From Ectobius pallidus (Eukaryota; Arthropoda; Insecta; Blattodea; Ectobiidae): 64,000 bases of DNA. The stretch covers positions 18,954,606 through 19,018,605 of the forward strand of contig CAXKWD010000003.1 in assembly GCA_964059195.1 (NCBI GenBank), given 5' to 3'. A program made the translations under genes and the position numbers. The notes beneath the pieces are model-generated. The model had not been told where the DNA came from. It saw only the letters and a list, made by a program, of their open reading frames with translations, and did not search any database. How positions within the stretch are numbered: the stretch's first letter is position 1; every line of letters begins with the position of its first letter. This document shows positions 22,066-31,559 of this stretch, piece by piece.

Positions 22066-22458
22066 AGTGCCAGATTGGTAGCCTACTTTATCAGATTGTG
22101 TGGTGGACGGGAAAATGTCTGTCCGTATGTCTTACGCGCGATAACTCATATACCCTTTATCGGATTTTCATGAAACTTGCTATATGCATTTATAACGTCC
22201 ATGGGAAGAAGCCTGTTGACATTGGACCAAATCGGTTGCCCGGTACCGGAGTAAGGTCCAATTTAGTGCCTATTTTATGGTACTATATTAGAAAGAATTT
22301 ATCAAATGCAAATCAGTTCCCTTGGCAACACGTTGTTTTACAGTGTTCATATACGGTTTTGGAAGTTGCAATACAGTTAGCTTTGACAAGCAACACTACC
22401 CACATATTCCTACACATATGCTTATCAAACTAGACCGTTGTTCTTCCGTAATCCCTGC
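22066..22458 (+). mobile_element. AGTGCCAGAATG-family element, left part
   Basis: It begins agtgccagattggt and is colinear with 49960-50249. It is interrupted at 22459-25984 by the large hAT element. The text gcttaatgaatcga can be rebuilt across the hAT, matching the other copies. Confidence 0.7.
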
Positions 22459-22888
22459 TTAATGAATAGACCTGGGATTTTAGGCTCTAAAAAAATTAGT
22501 TTTAGGTGCCTAAAATAGGCTTTAAAAAAAGTAAAATAGGCTTTTAAAAGAGAAAATAGGCACTCAAAATAGGCTTTTATAAGAGAAAATAGGCACTCAA
22601 AATATGCTTTAAAATGTGTAAATAGAAAGAAAATAGACTTCAAAATATCACAATATACACTTAAACTGTAACGTTTACTGTTAGAAATGTGGTATACCTA
22701 TTCTTAACAGAAATAACGGCAAAATTAAGACAGAATTAAAAAGGAATTTATTAAAAACAGTTATTGATTATATGAAAAATCATCAATAGTAAACTAAAAC
22801 CTTAATACTAAAATCACTGAACATAATTACAGCACTGTAGGCATCCCCTAACGAAGTATTTGCGAAGAACATTCACTTTTATTCGTAA

Positions 22889-23875
22889 CTAGCTGAAAAG
22901 GCCCGGCGTCGCCCGGGCTTTGTATTTTTTAATTTGAAATTAACTTATGAAGGACTTTATGTATGTAGAACTTGAAATGAAGAAAATATTTATCACACTC
23001 AAACTATTCCATCAGAAAACGCTGGATATAGCTTTTTATGGCTCATAGAGGATGTGGAATGCTGCATTCCGTTGCTTCTACACATCATGCTTGGGAGGGG
23101 TTGAAATAAGAAGAAACACAAATTACATAAGATTGTACTGACTTGACGGAAAATTTTATTTCTCATTCTCATGTTACTATACAATCGTTTCGGAGCTGAA
23201 ATAAAAGAGAAATGCAGTATCACTTTCATACTTTCCTCCCCTAGAACCCGGGACATAATATACTGCGAGCATAGGACTCAAAATGTTCCATCCCATGCTT
23301 AGGGCCTATGATAAATATCCCTATTTCTCAACTAATACAAAGCCTACAGGTATGGATAACCTATCAGCGGAAAGGATTATTTACAGACTTTTGATATAGC
23401 ATACTCACACACTTAAGTTGTCCCTCTTATTCTACATCAAAATGTGAAGTGAGTAAATATTTCTTATGTCGAGGGTAGAGAAAGTTACGTGACTACATCA
23501 CACTGTGCTTTATTTTCGTGGATTTCATTTTCAGTCATTATTTTCGCCAATATATTACATCGATGGAATCATAATTCGTTAAAGCATTAGGCTATATACT
23601 TGCCAAGGCCCTATGTAATCATAGTAAACAATTTACTGTTGCCATGTGAACTAAACAGCAATTCATTTTTTCAGTATAAAATTCTCAGAAATTATATAAT
23701 TTTCAAGGGAAGGAGTATTTTGTTTGAATTTTAATGTCGACAGCTATACTTCCCGGGCTTAACTGGGTATGTGTGCAAAATGTCGTGTAAATTGGTAAAG
23801 AAATGTAGATTTGTATAAGGAACAAACATACATACATACATACATACATACACACTTTCGATTTTATATATTAGA
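22889..23875 (-). mobile_element. Helitron, downstream member of a head-to-tail pair
   Basis: The 3' end (low coordinates) has the hairpin CCGGGCGACGCCGGG followed by CCTTTTCAG and CTAG at 22892-22889. The 5' end at 23875 reads TCTAATATATAAAATCG and (GTAT)n. It directly abuts the next unit. Frames such as 22999-23256 on the minus strand are non-coding Helitron text, because the homologous unit has a different frame. Confidence 0.85.
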
Positions 23876-24852
23876 TAGCTGAAAAGGCCCGGCATCGCCC
23901 GGGCTTTGTATTTTTTAATTTGAAATTAACTTATGGAGGACTTAATGTATGTAGAACTTGAAATGAAGAAAAAGATTTATCGCACTCAAACTATTCCATC
24001 AGAAAACGCTAGATATAGCTTTTTATGGCTCATAGAGGATGTCGAAAGCTGCATTCCGTTGCTTCTACACATCATGCTTGGGAGGATTTGAAATAAGAAG
24101 AAACATAAATTAAATAAGATTGTATTGACTTGACGGAAAATTTTATTTCTCATTCTCATGTTACCATACAACCGTTTCGGTTCTGAAATAAGAGAAATGC
24201 AGTATCACTTTCATACTTTCCTCCCCTAAAACCCGGGACATAAAATACTGCGAGCATAGGACTCAAAATGTTCCATCCCATGCTTAGGGCCTATGATAAA
24301 CATCCTTATTTCTCAACTAATACAAAGCATACAGCTATGGATAACGTATAAGCGGAAAGGATTGTTTACCTACTTCTGATATAGCATACTCACACACTTA
24401 AGTTATCCCAGTAATATGACCTCTTATTCTACATCAAAATGTGAAGTGGGAAAATATTTCTTGTGTCGAGGGTAGAGAAAGTTATGTGACTGCATTACAA
24501 TGTGCTTTATTCTCGTGGATTTTATTCTTCAAGAATTATTTTTACAAAACATTAGCATCAGAAAGTCCAATGTTATGTAATGTCCAGAGCCCTATATGAA
24601 CTGTGTAAACAATACACTGTTGTCTTGACAACTGAATGGGATTTCATTTTGTTTGCATAATATTCTCAGAAATTATATAATTTTCAAGGGAAGGACTGAT
24701 TTGTTTCAATTTTAATGTTGACAGCTATACTTCCCGGGCTTAACTGGGTATGTGTGCAAAATGTCGTGTAAATTGGTAAAGAAATGTAGATTTGTATAAG
24801 GAACAAACATACATACATACATACATACACACTTTCGATTTTATATATTAGA
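23876..24852 (-). mobile_element. Helitron, upstream member of a head-to-tail pair
   Basis: Same sequence as the neighbouring unit at high identity along about 980 bp. The 5' end is TCTAATATATAAAATCG at 24852, with T outside (A on the minus strand). Its 3' end reads CAGCTA immediately joined to the TCTAATA of the next unit, missing the terminal G of CTAG. Confidence 0.85.
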
Positions 24853-24854
24853 TT

Positions 24855-25000
24855 TGCTTTGCAGTACATAACGATGATCTTCTCTAAATTTTCCACAGTC
24901 AGGCTTTGTCTTTTGTCTGTTAAAATCATTTTGAAGGCAGAAAAAGAGCACTCCACACTCACAGACGTTAGAGGGGCATAGGAAAATTTACCTACATTTT
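24855..25000 (-). pseudogene. hAT transposase C-terminal dimerisation block
   Basis: The minus-strand frame reads PLTSVSVECSFSAFKMILTD, followed by KRQSLTVENL and IIVMYCKAN. This is the conserved hAT C-terminal motif (PLTS..VER.FS...K..LT..R..L...NL). The usual R of VERSFS is C here. It belongs to the same decayed gene as the exon at 25420-25530, with the middle deleted. Confidence 0.8.
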
Positions 25001-25129
25001 TCAGTTCAATTTCACTAGGTATTCAATAAAATTTGTAATTTTGAACTATTTCATTTAAGCCACTGTTAGGCCTACTCTAAAGTTAATTAAGAACAACAAA
25101 GTTTATTTTGTCAGTTAAGAAAGTTGGCT

Positions 25130-25365
25130 TTCAATAACGGCTGCTGCCCAGCTCATGGCCTGCAGATATTGGGTGGTCATGTGGTCAGCACGACACATCC
25201 CTCAGCCGTATTGTGTTGCCTCCATAACCACTGCTCACTGTAGCTTCCCAATTGTCCTCATGACGCTGAGTCAGCGCCGTTCCAGACCTCATAGCTTTCT
25301 AAATTACTGCCGGTACTGGAAATCGAACACATCCCACCTGGACGAGGTCTCTAAAATTAATTAGA
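25130..25365 (-). mobile_element. tRNA-like SINE fragment (family H)
   Basis: Reverse B-box-like ggaaatcgaacacatccc lies at about 25318-25335. The rest is relatively GC-rich compared with the hAT element around it. The plus-strand 69-codon frame is not considered coding. Family assignment rests on the B-box-like region only. Confidence 0.4.
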
Positions 25366-25419
25366 GGAGCCAATATCGACAAAACCTTGGTCTTAGATTA
25401 ATATGAAAAATACATATAC

Positions 25420-25530
25420 CTGTTTATTGCAGTACTGGCAGAAAATAATCTTGCCATCAAAAGCCATCCCTGGATATTGTGTAAGCCATTGCTGTATAAG
25501 CAAGCTCTTAGTTGATTTTGTTTTAGGCAT
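25420..25530 (-). pseudogene. hAT transposase first exon (zinc-finger start)
   Basis: The minus strand from ATG at 25530 reads MPKTKSTKSLLIQQWL and then FCQYCNKQ, whose C-x2-C is the first half of a BED-type zinc finger. It runs into CAG|GTATATG at 25420/25419, a good splice donor. MPKxK starts and a CxxC are usual for hAT transposases. The remaining ligands would be in the next exon, now lost. Confidence 0.65.
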
Positions 25531-25984
25531 CACGAACGAACTTAAACACTTCACTTGTTCTTTCACTGGCGAATTGACACAGTGTGTCCTGTCATACTAC
25601 CTGCTACTTGTTCTTTTGAGCTAATCCTCCCCCTTCCCCCGTCAGTCAGCATTTCTTTGGTGAAAGTTGTCTGGGAAAATCAAGTTTGTGTGAAAAACCT
25701 ACCCCCTGCTGTTTAGCCGTTCTGCTCTTCATTCAGGGGTATTCATTATATGTTTGTAAAAAATTACAGAAGTAGAATTTTATTTTAAATGTACAAAATA
25801 GGCATTTTTAGGCACTAAAACTGTGAAATAGGCTCTAAAGGACCAAATAGGCATTTTAGGGCACTATAAAACTTTATAAATGTAAGTGAATTATCATGAA
25901 ACGTCGACATATTTAAAAATTTCCATGTTTTTTCTTAAGGAACAAAATAGGCATTTGCCCTAAAATCCCAGGTCTATTAATGAA

Positions 25985-26120
25985 TCGAGGTGGTTATTTA
26001 AAGCAATTAATTAATAACCCAGAAACAATTCCAGATTTTAGTTAAGTTACCCAGTTTTAAGTTTAAAGTACAAAAATTCTTATGTTTTGAGAGAGAAAAA
26101 TGCGGATCGATAACGAACGT
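25985..26120 (+). mobile_element. AGTGCCAGAATG-family element, continuation
   Basis: Past the hAT TSD the text tcgaggtggt continues the motif gcttaatgaatcga seen in the copies near 10610 and 61285 (reverse). Similarity fades quickly. Confidence 0.4.
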
Positions 26121-26470
26121 ATGCAACATCGGTTTGAATGCTTATATCCTATTGGGCAGCGACACTAAGCCCATTTCACTTTCTTTCGTTTCACAGGTTT
26201 ACAGTTTCCTTGTGATTTGAACGTAATTTTGAAAGTCTCGTATGCATTGTGCCTTCAGTATTACTATAACTAATTTCTAAAATAGCACTTTAATGTTATT
26301 TATTTCTATAAATTTCAACGTGAGTTTTGCTAGCTGGTGAACCGAGCTTTTCTTCCGTTACAATCACTGTTTACTTTTCTCAAGACGTCTGGAACGGACA
26401 GTAGTTTAGAATATTACTCTTCAACACTTTGTCATCCATTCGACGCCCAGTTTATTACTATAGTTAGTAA
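26121..26470. other. no feature recognised
   Basis: About 350 bp of unassigned sequence. Confidence 0.3.
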
Positions 26471-26478
26471 CTTATTAA

Positions 26479-27045
26479 TAGACCTGGGATTTTAGGCTCT
26501 ATAAAAATTAGTTTTAGGCACCTAAAATAGGCTTTCAAAACAAGTAAGTAGGCTTTCAAAAGAGAAAATTGGCACTTAAAATATGCTTTAAAAGTGTTAA
26601 ATAGACAGAAAATAGACTTTAAAATACCACAATATGCTCTTAAACTGTAACGTGATCTTTTCTTTTTACTGTAAGAAGCGTGGTATACCTTTTCTAAACA
26701 GAAATAACTGCAAAATTAAGAATATTAAAAAAAGACATTCATAAAAAACAGTGTTTTATTATAATGAAAAATTACAACACTACAGGCCTTCTAGGACCTT
26801 GGCTGCTGGCCATTAAATGATTGTAAAAGTTACAGAAGTTGAATTTTATTTTAAATGTACAAAATAGGCATTTTAGGCACAAAAAAGAGTAAAAATACGC
26901 TCAAAAAGTCCAAGTAGGCATTTTAGGGCAATGTAACACACTATAAATGTGAGTGATTTATCATGAAACGTCAACACATATTTAAAATTTTTCGTGTTAT
27001 TTCATAAGGTACAAAATAGGCATTTGCCTTAAAATCCCAGGTCTA
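26479..27045. mobile_element. hAT MITE, family 1 deletion derivative (8-bp TSD cttattaa)
   Basis: Ends TAGACCTGGGATTTTAGG and AATCCCAGGTCTA, with direct repeat cttattaa at 26471-26478 and 27046-27053. It has the two terminal regions of the 3.5-kb hAT element joined, with no coding. Confidence 0.92.
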
Positions 27046-27109
27046 CTTATTAAGTTGTGAATTATCACAAGGAATGAAGGGAAGTTTCACCACGACTAGG
27101 ACGTTTAAA

Positions 27110-27256
27110 ATAGGAGGGATGGGGCATAAATCATGGCAACTTTATTTTTTGAAAAATGTGGTTTCAATTTTTTAAGTTTTGAAGTATACAATTGAAAGGG
27201 CAGGGTATAGAATGTATGTATGATGCAGATTAATTATGGATACTGGTTGTAGGATA
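27110..27256 (+). repeat. unclassified dispersed repeat, copy 2 (left part)
   Basis: Matches 600-760. It is split by the LINE insertion that follows and resumes at 27602-27700. Confidence 0.45.
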
Positions 27257-27601
27257 TAGTAAGGGTAATTAAATCGCGAAGGATGAAATGGGCTGGACAT
27301 GTTGCACGCATTGGGAGGAAAGACATATCTCAAAAGTATTGACTGGTAGACCCGAAGGGAAAAGACCACCTAGAAGACCTCGACGTAGGTGGGAGGACAA
27401 TCTTAGAACGGATTTATGGGAAGTAGGATTTGTGGGGGATGATTGGATGGAGTTAGCACAGAATAGGGTTGAATGGCGGGCTCAGTTAAGAGCGGCAATG
27501 AACCTTCGGATTCCATAAAATAGATAATATTCCTTTAGCTTGGTTAGGAATTGTCTATTGCCATTGAGTAAGTAAGTAAGCAAGCAAGTAAGTAAGTAAG
27601 A
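27257..27601 (+). mobile_element. 5'-truncated LINE with 12-bp TSD and (AAGT)n tail
   Basis: The direct repeat ggttgtaggata is at 27245-27256 and 27602-27613. The body carries the reverse-transcriptase C-terminus GRPEGKRPPRRPRRRWED, then DDWMELAQNRVEWRAQL and AAMNLRIP plus stop at about 27518, then a short UTR and (AAGT)n. An open frame at 27288-27518 is simply this tail. Confidence 0.9.
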
Positions 27602-27700
27602 GGTTGTAGGATAGAGTATGGAACAGATAATCATAAAAATGCATACACGACGGCATCGTGCCCCTCTACTGCATTGCAGTAGTTGGAAGTATGAAAGCCT
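27602..27700 (+). repeat. unclassified dispersed repeat, copy 2 (right part)
   Basis: Continues the match to 760-850 (gcatcgtgcc, gtatgaaagc). Confidence 0.45.
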
Positions 27701-27951
27701 AACCCAAATTACATGTAAAAAATCCTTTAAGTTCGGTACGAAAGGTCCTTATTCCCAAAGCTTCCACCAACTCTCTGTGGTATTCTTTGGTATTTTCGCT
27801 CTAAGAGAAATCTATTCAGACGTAAGAACGCTGTTCACATCTTGTCATATCCATCCTGGACGGCGGTTGGCTCACAGCTTAACCCCTCTGTGCGTATACA
27901 AATGCCATCATAGAGACATATAATTTGCTGCTGTTGATTTCTTTAGACACT
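27701..27951. other. no feature recognised
   Basis: Not matched elsewhere in the window. It may be low-copy sequence upstream of the candidate promoter. Confidence 0.3.
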
Positions 27952-28230
27952 TTAGTTGTAAGGTATTACCTTAGGCACTAGCAGCAATTTATCAAATTGA
28001 AATTTACGTAGTTTCGTATAAAAATCATTTCTAAGTCCGCTCTTATTTTTTATTTCAAACCTATAGTAAATAGGATGGTCTTGTGAATGTCGAAGCATTT
28101 TCTTTGCTCTATCTCTCCACTCTTCAATGAATTTCACCGATCTTGAATTCTTTATAGCATCATTGGAAATGGCCAGAGAAGAAGATGCTAGAAGAGGGCT
28201 TAGAAAAACGGACACATGCACACAGGTGAA
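27952..28230 (-). pseudogene. unrecognised open frame, minus strand
   Basis: About 75 non-repetitive residues are open on the minus strand: FIEEWRDRAKKMLRHSQDHP, then IYYRFEIKNKSGLRNDFY, ending DKLLLVPKVIPYN. The N-terminal side runs into the (CT)n microsatellite, so the 112-residue frame is overextended. It is basic and looks protein-like, but I do not recognise the family. It could be a transposon scrap or an exon of a gene divergent from the CpG block. Confidence 0.25.
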
Positions 28231-28236
28231 ATCTCT

Positions 28237-28241
28237 CTCTT

Positions 28242-28277
<36 letters not shown>
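28237..28277. repeat. (CT)n microsatellite
   Basis: Nearly pure CT run, 150 bp upstream of the CpG-dense block. Confidence 0.95.
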
Positions 28278-28280
<3 letters not shown>

Positions 28281-28379
28281 GATCTCTCACTTTCTGTCAT
28301 TTGCTCACCAACCTACTCTCTCTTTTCTCTTCTAGCAAACAAAATATATTTGAAATGCGAACTTGCGACAAAGACCGAA

Positions 28380-28620
28380 CTACTATACACATTTTGTTGG
28401 GCGCAATTCGCATGCGCTTGAGTTCGGGCGAAAGAGGGTAAATCGCTCTTAGAGTGAAATGGGGGAGCAGTGTATCCAAACGCCGCAGTACAGAGAGCTC
28501 AGATAGTTCAGTACAGCTAAGGCTGCCGGTTGCGAAGTGCATGCGTCGGATTTAGTCAGACAAACGAACGTCTAATACGGAAAACAAACGAATGCTACGT
28601 AGCGACGAAAACAGCTGAAT
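28380..28620 (+). promoter_or_regulatory. CpG-dense promoter-like block with NRF-1/Ewg-type site
   Basis: CpG dinucleotides are about one per 12 bp here, far denser than in the flanks. CGCATGCGC at 28409-28417 is the core palindrome bound by NRF-1 (Ewg in flies), a frequent promoter motif. TCAGT at 28508-28512 fits the arthropod initiator, giving a possible start at about 28510. No TATA box is seen upstream. The identification is inference from composition and motifs. Confidence 0.45.
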
Positions 28621-28647
28621 TACATTTTCGTGTGAAAGAAACATTAT

Positions 28648-29100
28648 AATAGAGAATAAAAACCTCTGAAAGGTATCCGACATCATCTAATACTACAGTC
28701 GTTCTTCTTAGAAACATTAAGTGACAAACTGGTCTAAAGTACAAGCTCACAGTTGATGAACAGTGCAGTTATGTGTAAATAGTAGTCAATGGAGTCTATT
28801 AGTGTTAAAAGAATGTAGCTTCAATAGCGGAACATTTGCGAGCTACTATAGTTCTATTTCTGTGCAAAATAGAGAATAAATACCTCTAAAAGGTATCCAT
28901 ACATCATCAAATAGTAGTCTTGGAAAGATTCAGTAACAGATCAGTCTAGTTAGGGTATAGAACATAAACTTACGGTTGACGAACAGTGAAATTACTTGTA
29001 AATGATAATCAATGGAACCTATTAGTGTTAAAAGCATGCAACTTCAATCGCGTCCTGAGTGAAACGTTTGGCAGCTATTAAAGTTCTATTCTGTGTACCA
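28648..29100 (+). repeat. diverged tandem duplication, unit of about 220 bp
   Basis: Unit 1 starts at 28648 and unit 2 at 28868, both with aatagagaataaa and cctct.aaaggtatcc. Further shared blocks are gaacagtg, tctattagtgttaaaag-like and cttcaat. Divergence suggests an old event. Confidence 0.7.
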
Positions 29101-29742
29101 AGTGAGCCGAATATTGTGGCCATTCATCCAACCATCGAACCCTCGACTGCGTGTTTTCGCCAGTTCATGTGTGTTAAAGGCAACAAATTAATGGATTTCT
29201 GAGAAATTACCAATTTATTAGACAGCTTTATATTGCCACTGTAGCTGTAGACTCAATCACAATTGAAGCTAATAGATTCCTGCTGAGGGGGATATTTATC
29301 TTTTAAATGAAACAGAGTATTGCAGGCACACTTCATTAGGCTTTTAATTACAAAAGAGAGCCCTCTTTTGTTTTATTTGTGAAACTTCTAAACAAAAGTT
29401 GATTAGATACGGTCAGTAGCTTTTACGCATAGCGGAGTTGAATAAGTCATCGTAATCAAAGGGACATTTTCATTAACCAGAAAGTTTTTGACTATATTAA
29501 AGCCTGTTTTCATACGAGACATGTTCCTGTGAATAAAAGGCATCTGTTTGTGAATCACACGAGCTTGGATCTCTGCCTTCCAGTGTATTCTGATTAGAAC
29601 ATTAGCATCTGATTTCACTGCGGAAATGTGCATTCAATGAAATCAGTATAAAGAGCTTGTTCCGTACTAAACCAGTGAATATATTGGTGTTGGATTCCAT
29701 GGTTATGGGTCGTGTGTTCGAGTGATAGTGTTGTGGATACCT

Positions 29743-29818
29743 ATGATGACCTGTGCTGCAGGTCTTTTCCAGCGGATCTTGATCCACCTTATGGTGGCCG
29801 CTCTTCTGGTTCCCACAG
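29743..29818 (+). CDS. candidate first coding exon: signal peptide of a secreted or membrane protein
   Basis: ATG at 29743 (second ATG at 29746) opens MMTCAAGLFQR, then a hydrophobic run ILIHLMVAALLVPT. This is a typical signal peptide: short polar start, basic residue, hydrophobic core. The exon ends with CCACAG|GTAAGTCC, a near-perfect splice donor, after one base of the next codon (phase 1). An in-frame stop at 29668-29670 with no intervening ATG supports this start. A signal-peptide exon ending in phase 1 is common in genes for extracellular modular proteins, including immunoglobulin-superfamily members. The downstream domains are not in view, so the product is unknown. The first intron would exceed 34 kb. 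The alternative is a chance frame. Confidence 0.45.
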
Positions 29819-29927
29819 GTAAGTCCAAGGGACCATAGCATTATAAAAAATATAAAAAGTATGCGTAGAACGCCACGCGACAGAAGTGAAACTTGTTTTA
29901 ATTTTAATTTTTTCAATTTTTGATTAT

Positions 29928-30288
29928 GGGGTTTTCCCTCACCTATGAGACAAATGTCGGGTAACTTTAGGCCCTTGTGGTCCCCGGATATCATCTGGCC
30001 GTCATTATCATCTTCATCCTCATCCTCGCCTTGTTCTGAGTGAGTGTGTGTGTGAATGGTGTGTATCGTCCTATGTGTTCGTGTTGTCTCGGAGGTGGCC
30101 CCGGCATTGGGCTGATCACTCATCCGGGGAGGCCCTCCATGTCCTTGTCTGGTCAAAAAAGTATGTATGTGATCCAAAGGTAATCCCTCTCCCGACAGGT
30201 CGTGGCCCTGTAAGGCCCGGGCGGCATGGGTCGCTTAAATCCTAAAAGGGAGAGGTAAAACTACGAAAAAGAAAGAAAGAAAGAAAAT
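29928..30288 (+). mobile_element. SINE family A, 5'-truncated, (GAAA)n tail
   Basis: It begins at ggggttttccctcacctatg, lacks the tRNA-like head, and runs to gaaagaaagaaagaaa. The 191-codon minus frame and 65-codon plus frame here are SINE reading frames and not genes. Confidence 0.85.
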
Positions 30289-30540
30289 TTTTGATTATTG
30301 GATTTTTAAAATGTTGCATTATTCGACTTTTTAATATTGGGTTTTTGGACTTTATTCATTTTGGATTTTTTAAATTTTGGATCTTTGAATTTTTAATTTT
30401 GGATTTTTAAAATTTTCGATCTTTGAATTTTTAATTTTTTTTATTTTATAAATTTTGGATTTTTGGATTTTTAAATTTTGGATTTTATTATTTTTTAAAT
30501 TTCGGATTTTTGGATTTTTTAATTTTTAATTTTAATGATT
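30289..30540. repeat. T-rich low-complexity array (ggatttttaaattttgg type)
   Basis: Imperfect repetition of ttttggatttttaaa over about 250 bp, probably grown from the SINE tail. Confidence 0.8.
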
Positions 30541-30833
30541 GTTTTCTGTGCAATCCAGTGGGCATAAAAGAGGAAGGAGCCACGTATCAAAAGTACGTTG
30601 CAGATATTCTCAATTCGATTCGTGATTCGTGATTTGAGTGTGAAGCTAATTTCTTGACGGTTTTAGCGTTACACAAGTTCCCGATTTACCCCCACCGCCG
30701 CTAAAGAAGTTTCACCGTGCCATAGGTACTAAGGGGGTGGATCGAAAGTAACGCACAATATATTTTTTTTTACAAAAAATGTTTAATAGGTACAATTACA
30801 AACAAAATGTACACATGAAGGGACATCCTTTGT

Positions 30834-30983
30834 CTATTTTTCTGTATAATCGCCAAGGTTCACAACACATTCCTCCCATCGTGATGCCAGTTTCAAAATA
30901 CCCTGTTCATAGAAGTCCGTTCGGTTGGAGTATAGCCATCTGCGGACTGCTACATGGCCTCTATGGAAATGAAACATGCTGCT
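30834..30983 (-). pseudogene. mariner-type transposase C-terminus, inverted arm
   Basis: The minus-strand frame reads FAGESSMFHFHRGHVAVRRW, then LYSNRTDFYEQGILKLASRW and EECVVNLGDYTEK plus stop at 30834. This is the standard end of mariner-like transposases. It is the best preserved such end in the window. The catalytic triad is upstream and absent. Confidence 0.75.
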
Positions 30984-31020
30984 TTCCCCGGCAAAGAAAA
31001 AATTCAAAGTGACTCAATCT

Positions 31021-31190
31021 GTACGATACTGTGCATGACAGATTGAAGTTTCGTAAAGTTAGTTTTCGCTGGGTGCCTAAGATACCTGACAGGTGACCAC
31101 AAGGGCCAGCGAATCATGATATGATTGGGTCACCCATCGCATTACCCTGCAGAAGGGTATGTGTCAGATGCAGAAGTGAAAACAGCTAAA
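31021..31190 (+). pseudogene. mariner-type transposase middle remnants
   Basis: The plus-strand frame reads TVHDRLKFRKVSFRWVPK, comparable to the (I)H..LGFRKVC.RWVP block of mariner-like proteins. About 75 bases later EGYVSDAEVKTAKR resembles the (Y)LSDAEVK....R block near the C-terminus. Text between them is deleted or scrambled. Confidence 0.6.
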
Positions 31191-31197
31191 CGAATAT

Positions 31198-31559
31198 TAT
31201 CTACTTTATGGAACCCGAAGGTTCATTGCCGCGATTACCTGAGCCCTCCATTCAACCCTATTCTGTGCTAACTCCATCCAACCATCCCTCGCAAATCCTA
31301 TTTCCCTTAAATCTATCCTAATACTATCCTCCCACCTACGTCTAGGTCTCCCAGGTGGTCTTTTCCCTTCGGGTCTCCCAGTCAATATTTTTGAGATAGG
31401 TCTCTTCTCCCCCATGCGCACAACATGCCCAGCCCATTTCATCCTCCTTGATTGAATTACCCTTACTATATCTGGTGAAGAGTGCAGGTCATGAAGCTCG
31501 TCGTTATGCAGATGCTTAAGGGTTATTTTCAATATATTTAAATTCTCTTTTGCTATCAA
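31198..31559 (-). pseudogene. LINE reverse-transcriptase C-terminal fragment
   Basis: A 354-bp uninterrupted minus-strand frame contains LHSSPDIVRVIQSRRMKWAG, HVVRMGEKRPISKILTG, GRPRRRWEDSIRIDL and ends AAMNLRVP plus stop. It is the same tail as 27257-27601 and 17105-18075. No (AAGT)n tail or clear TSD. It lacks the catalytic domain. Confidence 0.8.

Larger units (their letters stand above)
22467..25976 (-). mobile_element. hAT element, family 1, decayed 3.5-kb copy (8-bp TSD ttaatgaa)
   Basis: Ends TAGACCTGGGATTTTAGG and CCTAAAATCCCAGGTCTA, with the exact repeat ttaatgaa at 22459-22466 and 25977-25984. Subterminal ataggctttt/aataggcattt motifs are abundant. On the minus strand it keeps a first transposase exon (25420-25530) and a C-terminal block (24855-25000). 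The catalytic middle is gone. It carries a SINE and two tandem Helitrons. A 567-bp deletion derivative is at 26479-27045. Confidence 0.9.
28510..29818 (+). other. candidate first exon (leader plus coding start) of a host gene
   Basis: From the initiator-like site to the donor at 29818/29819 no element terminus, SINE box or LINE text from elsewhere in the window is found. That is exceptional here. The leader would be about 1.2 kb. It includes a diverged tandem duplication (28648-29100). It ends with the coding start described separately. An additional unseen intron within the leader is possible. Confidence 0.4.
30725..31197. mobile_element. mariner-type element with head inverted relative to middle
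   Basis: The left terminus has ggtggatcgaaagtaacgca, which fits a mariner-like end. The minus strand carries the transposase C-terminus (30834-30983). The plus strand then carries middle-region text (31021-31190). The right side is cut by the LINE at 31198. The arrangement is that of a foldback. Confidence 0.6.

Noticed and set aside
22098..22433. A 111-codon plus-strand frame, with similar ones at 10120 and reverse ones at 58932 and 61752
   Set aside because: All are readings of the same non-coding dispersed element. The frame is not conserved among copies.
28127..28441. A 104-codon plus-strand frame across the (CT)n tract
   Set aside because: The centre is a Ser/Leu run from the microsatellite and the flanks have no motif.
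29602..30177. A 191-codon minus-strand frame
   Set aside because: More than half is SINE A in antisense. The same peptide-like text recurs at 875-1139 and 7062-7247, where SINE boundaries and TSD are clear.
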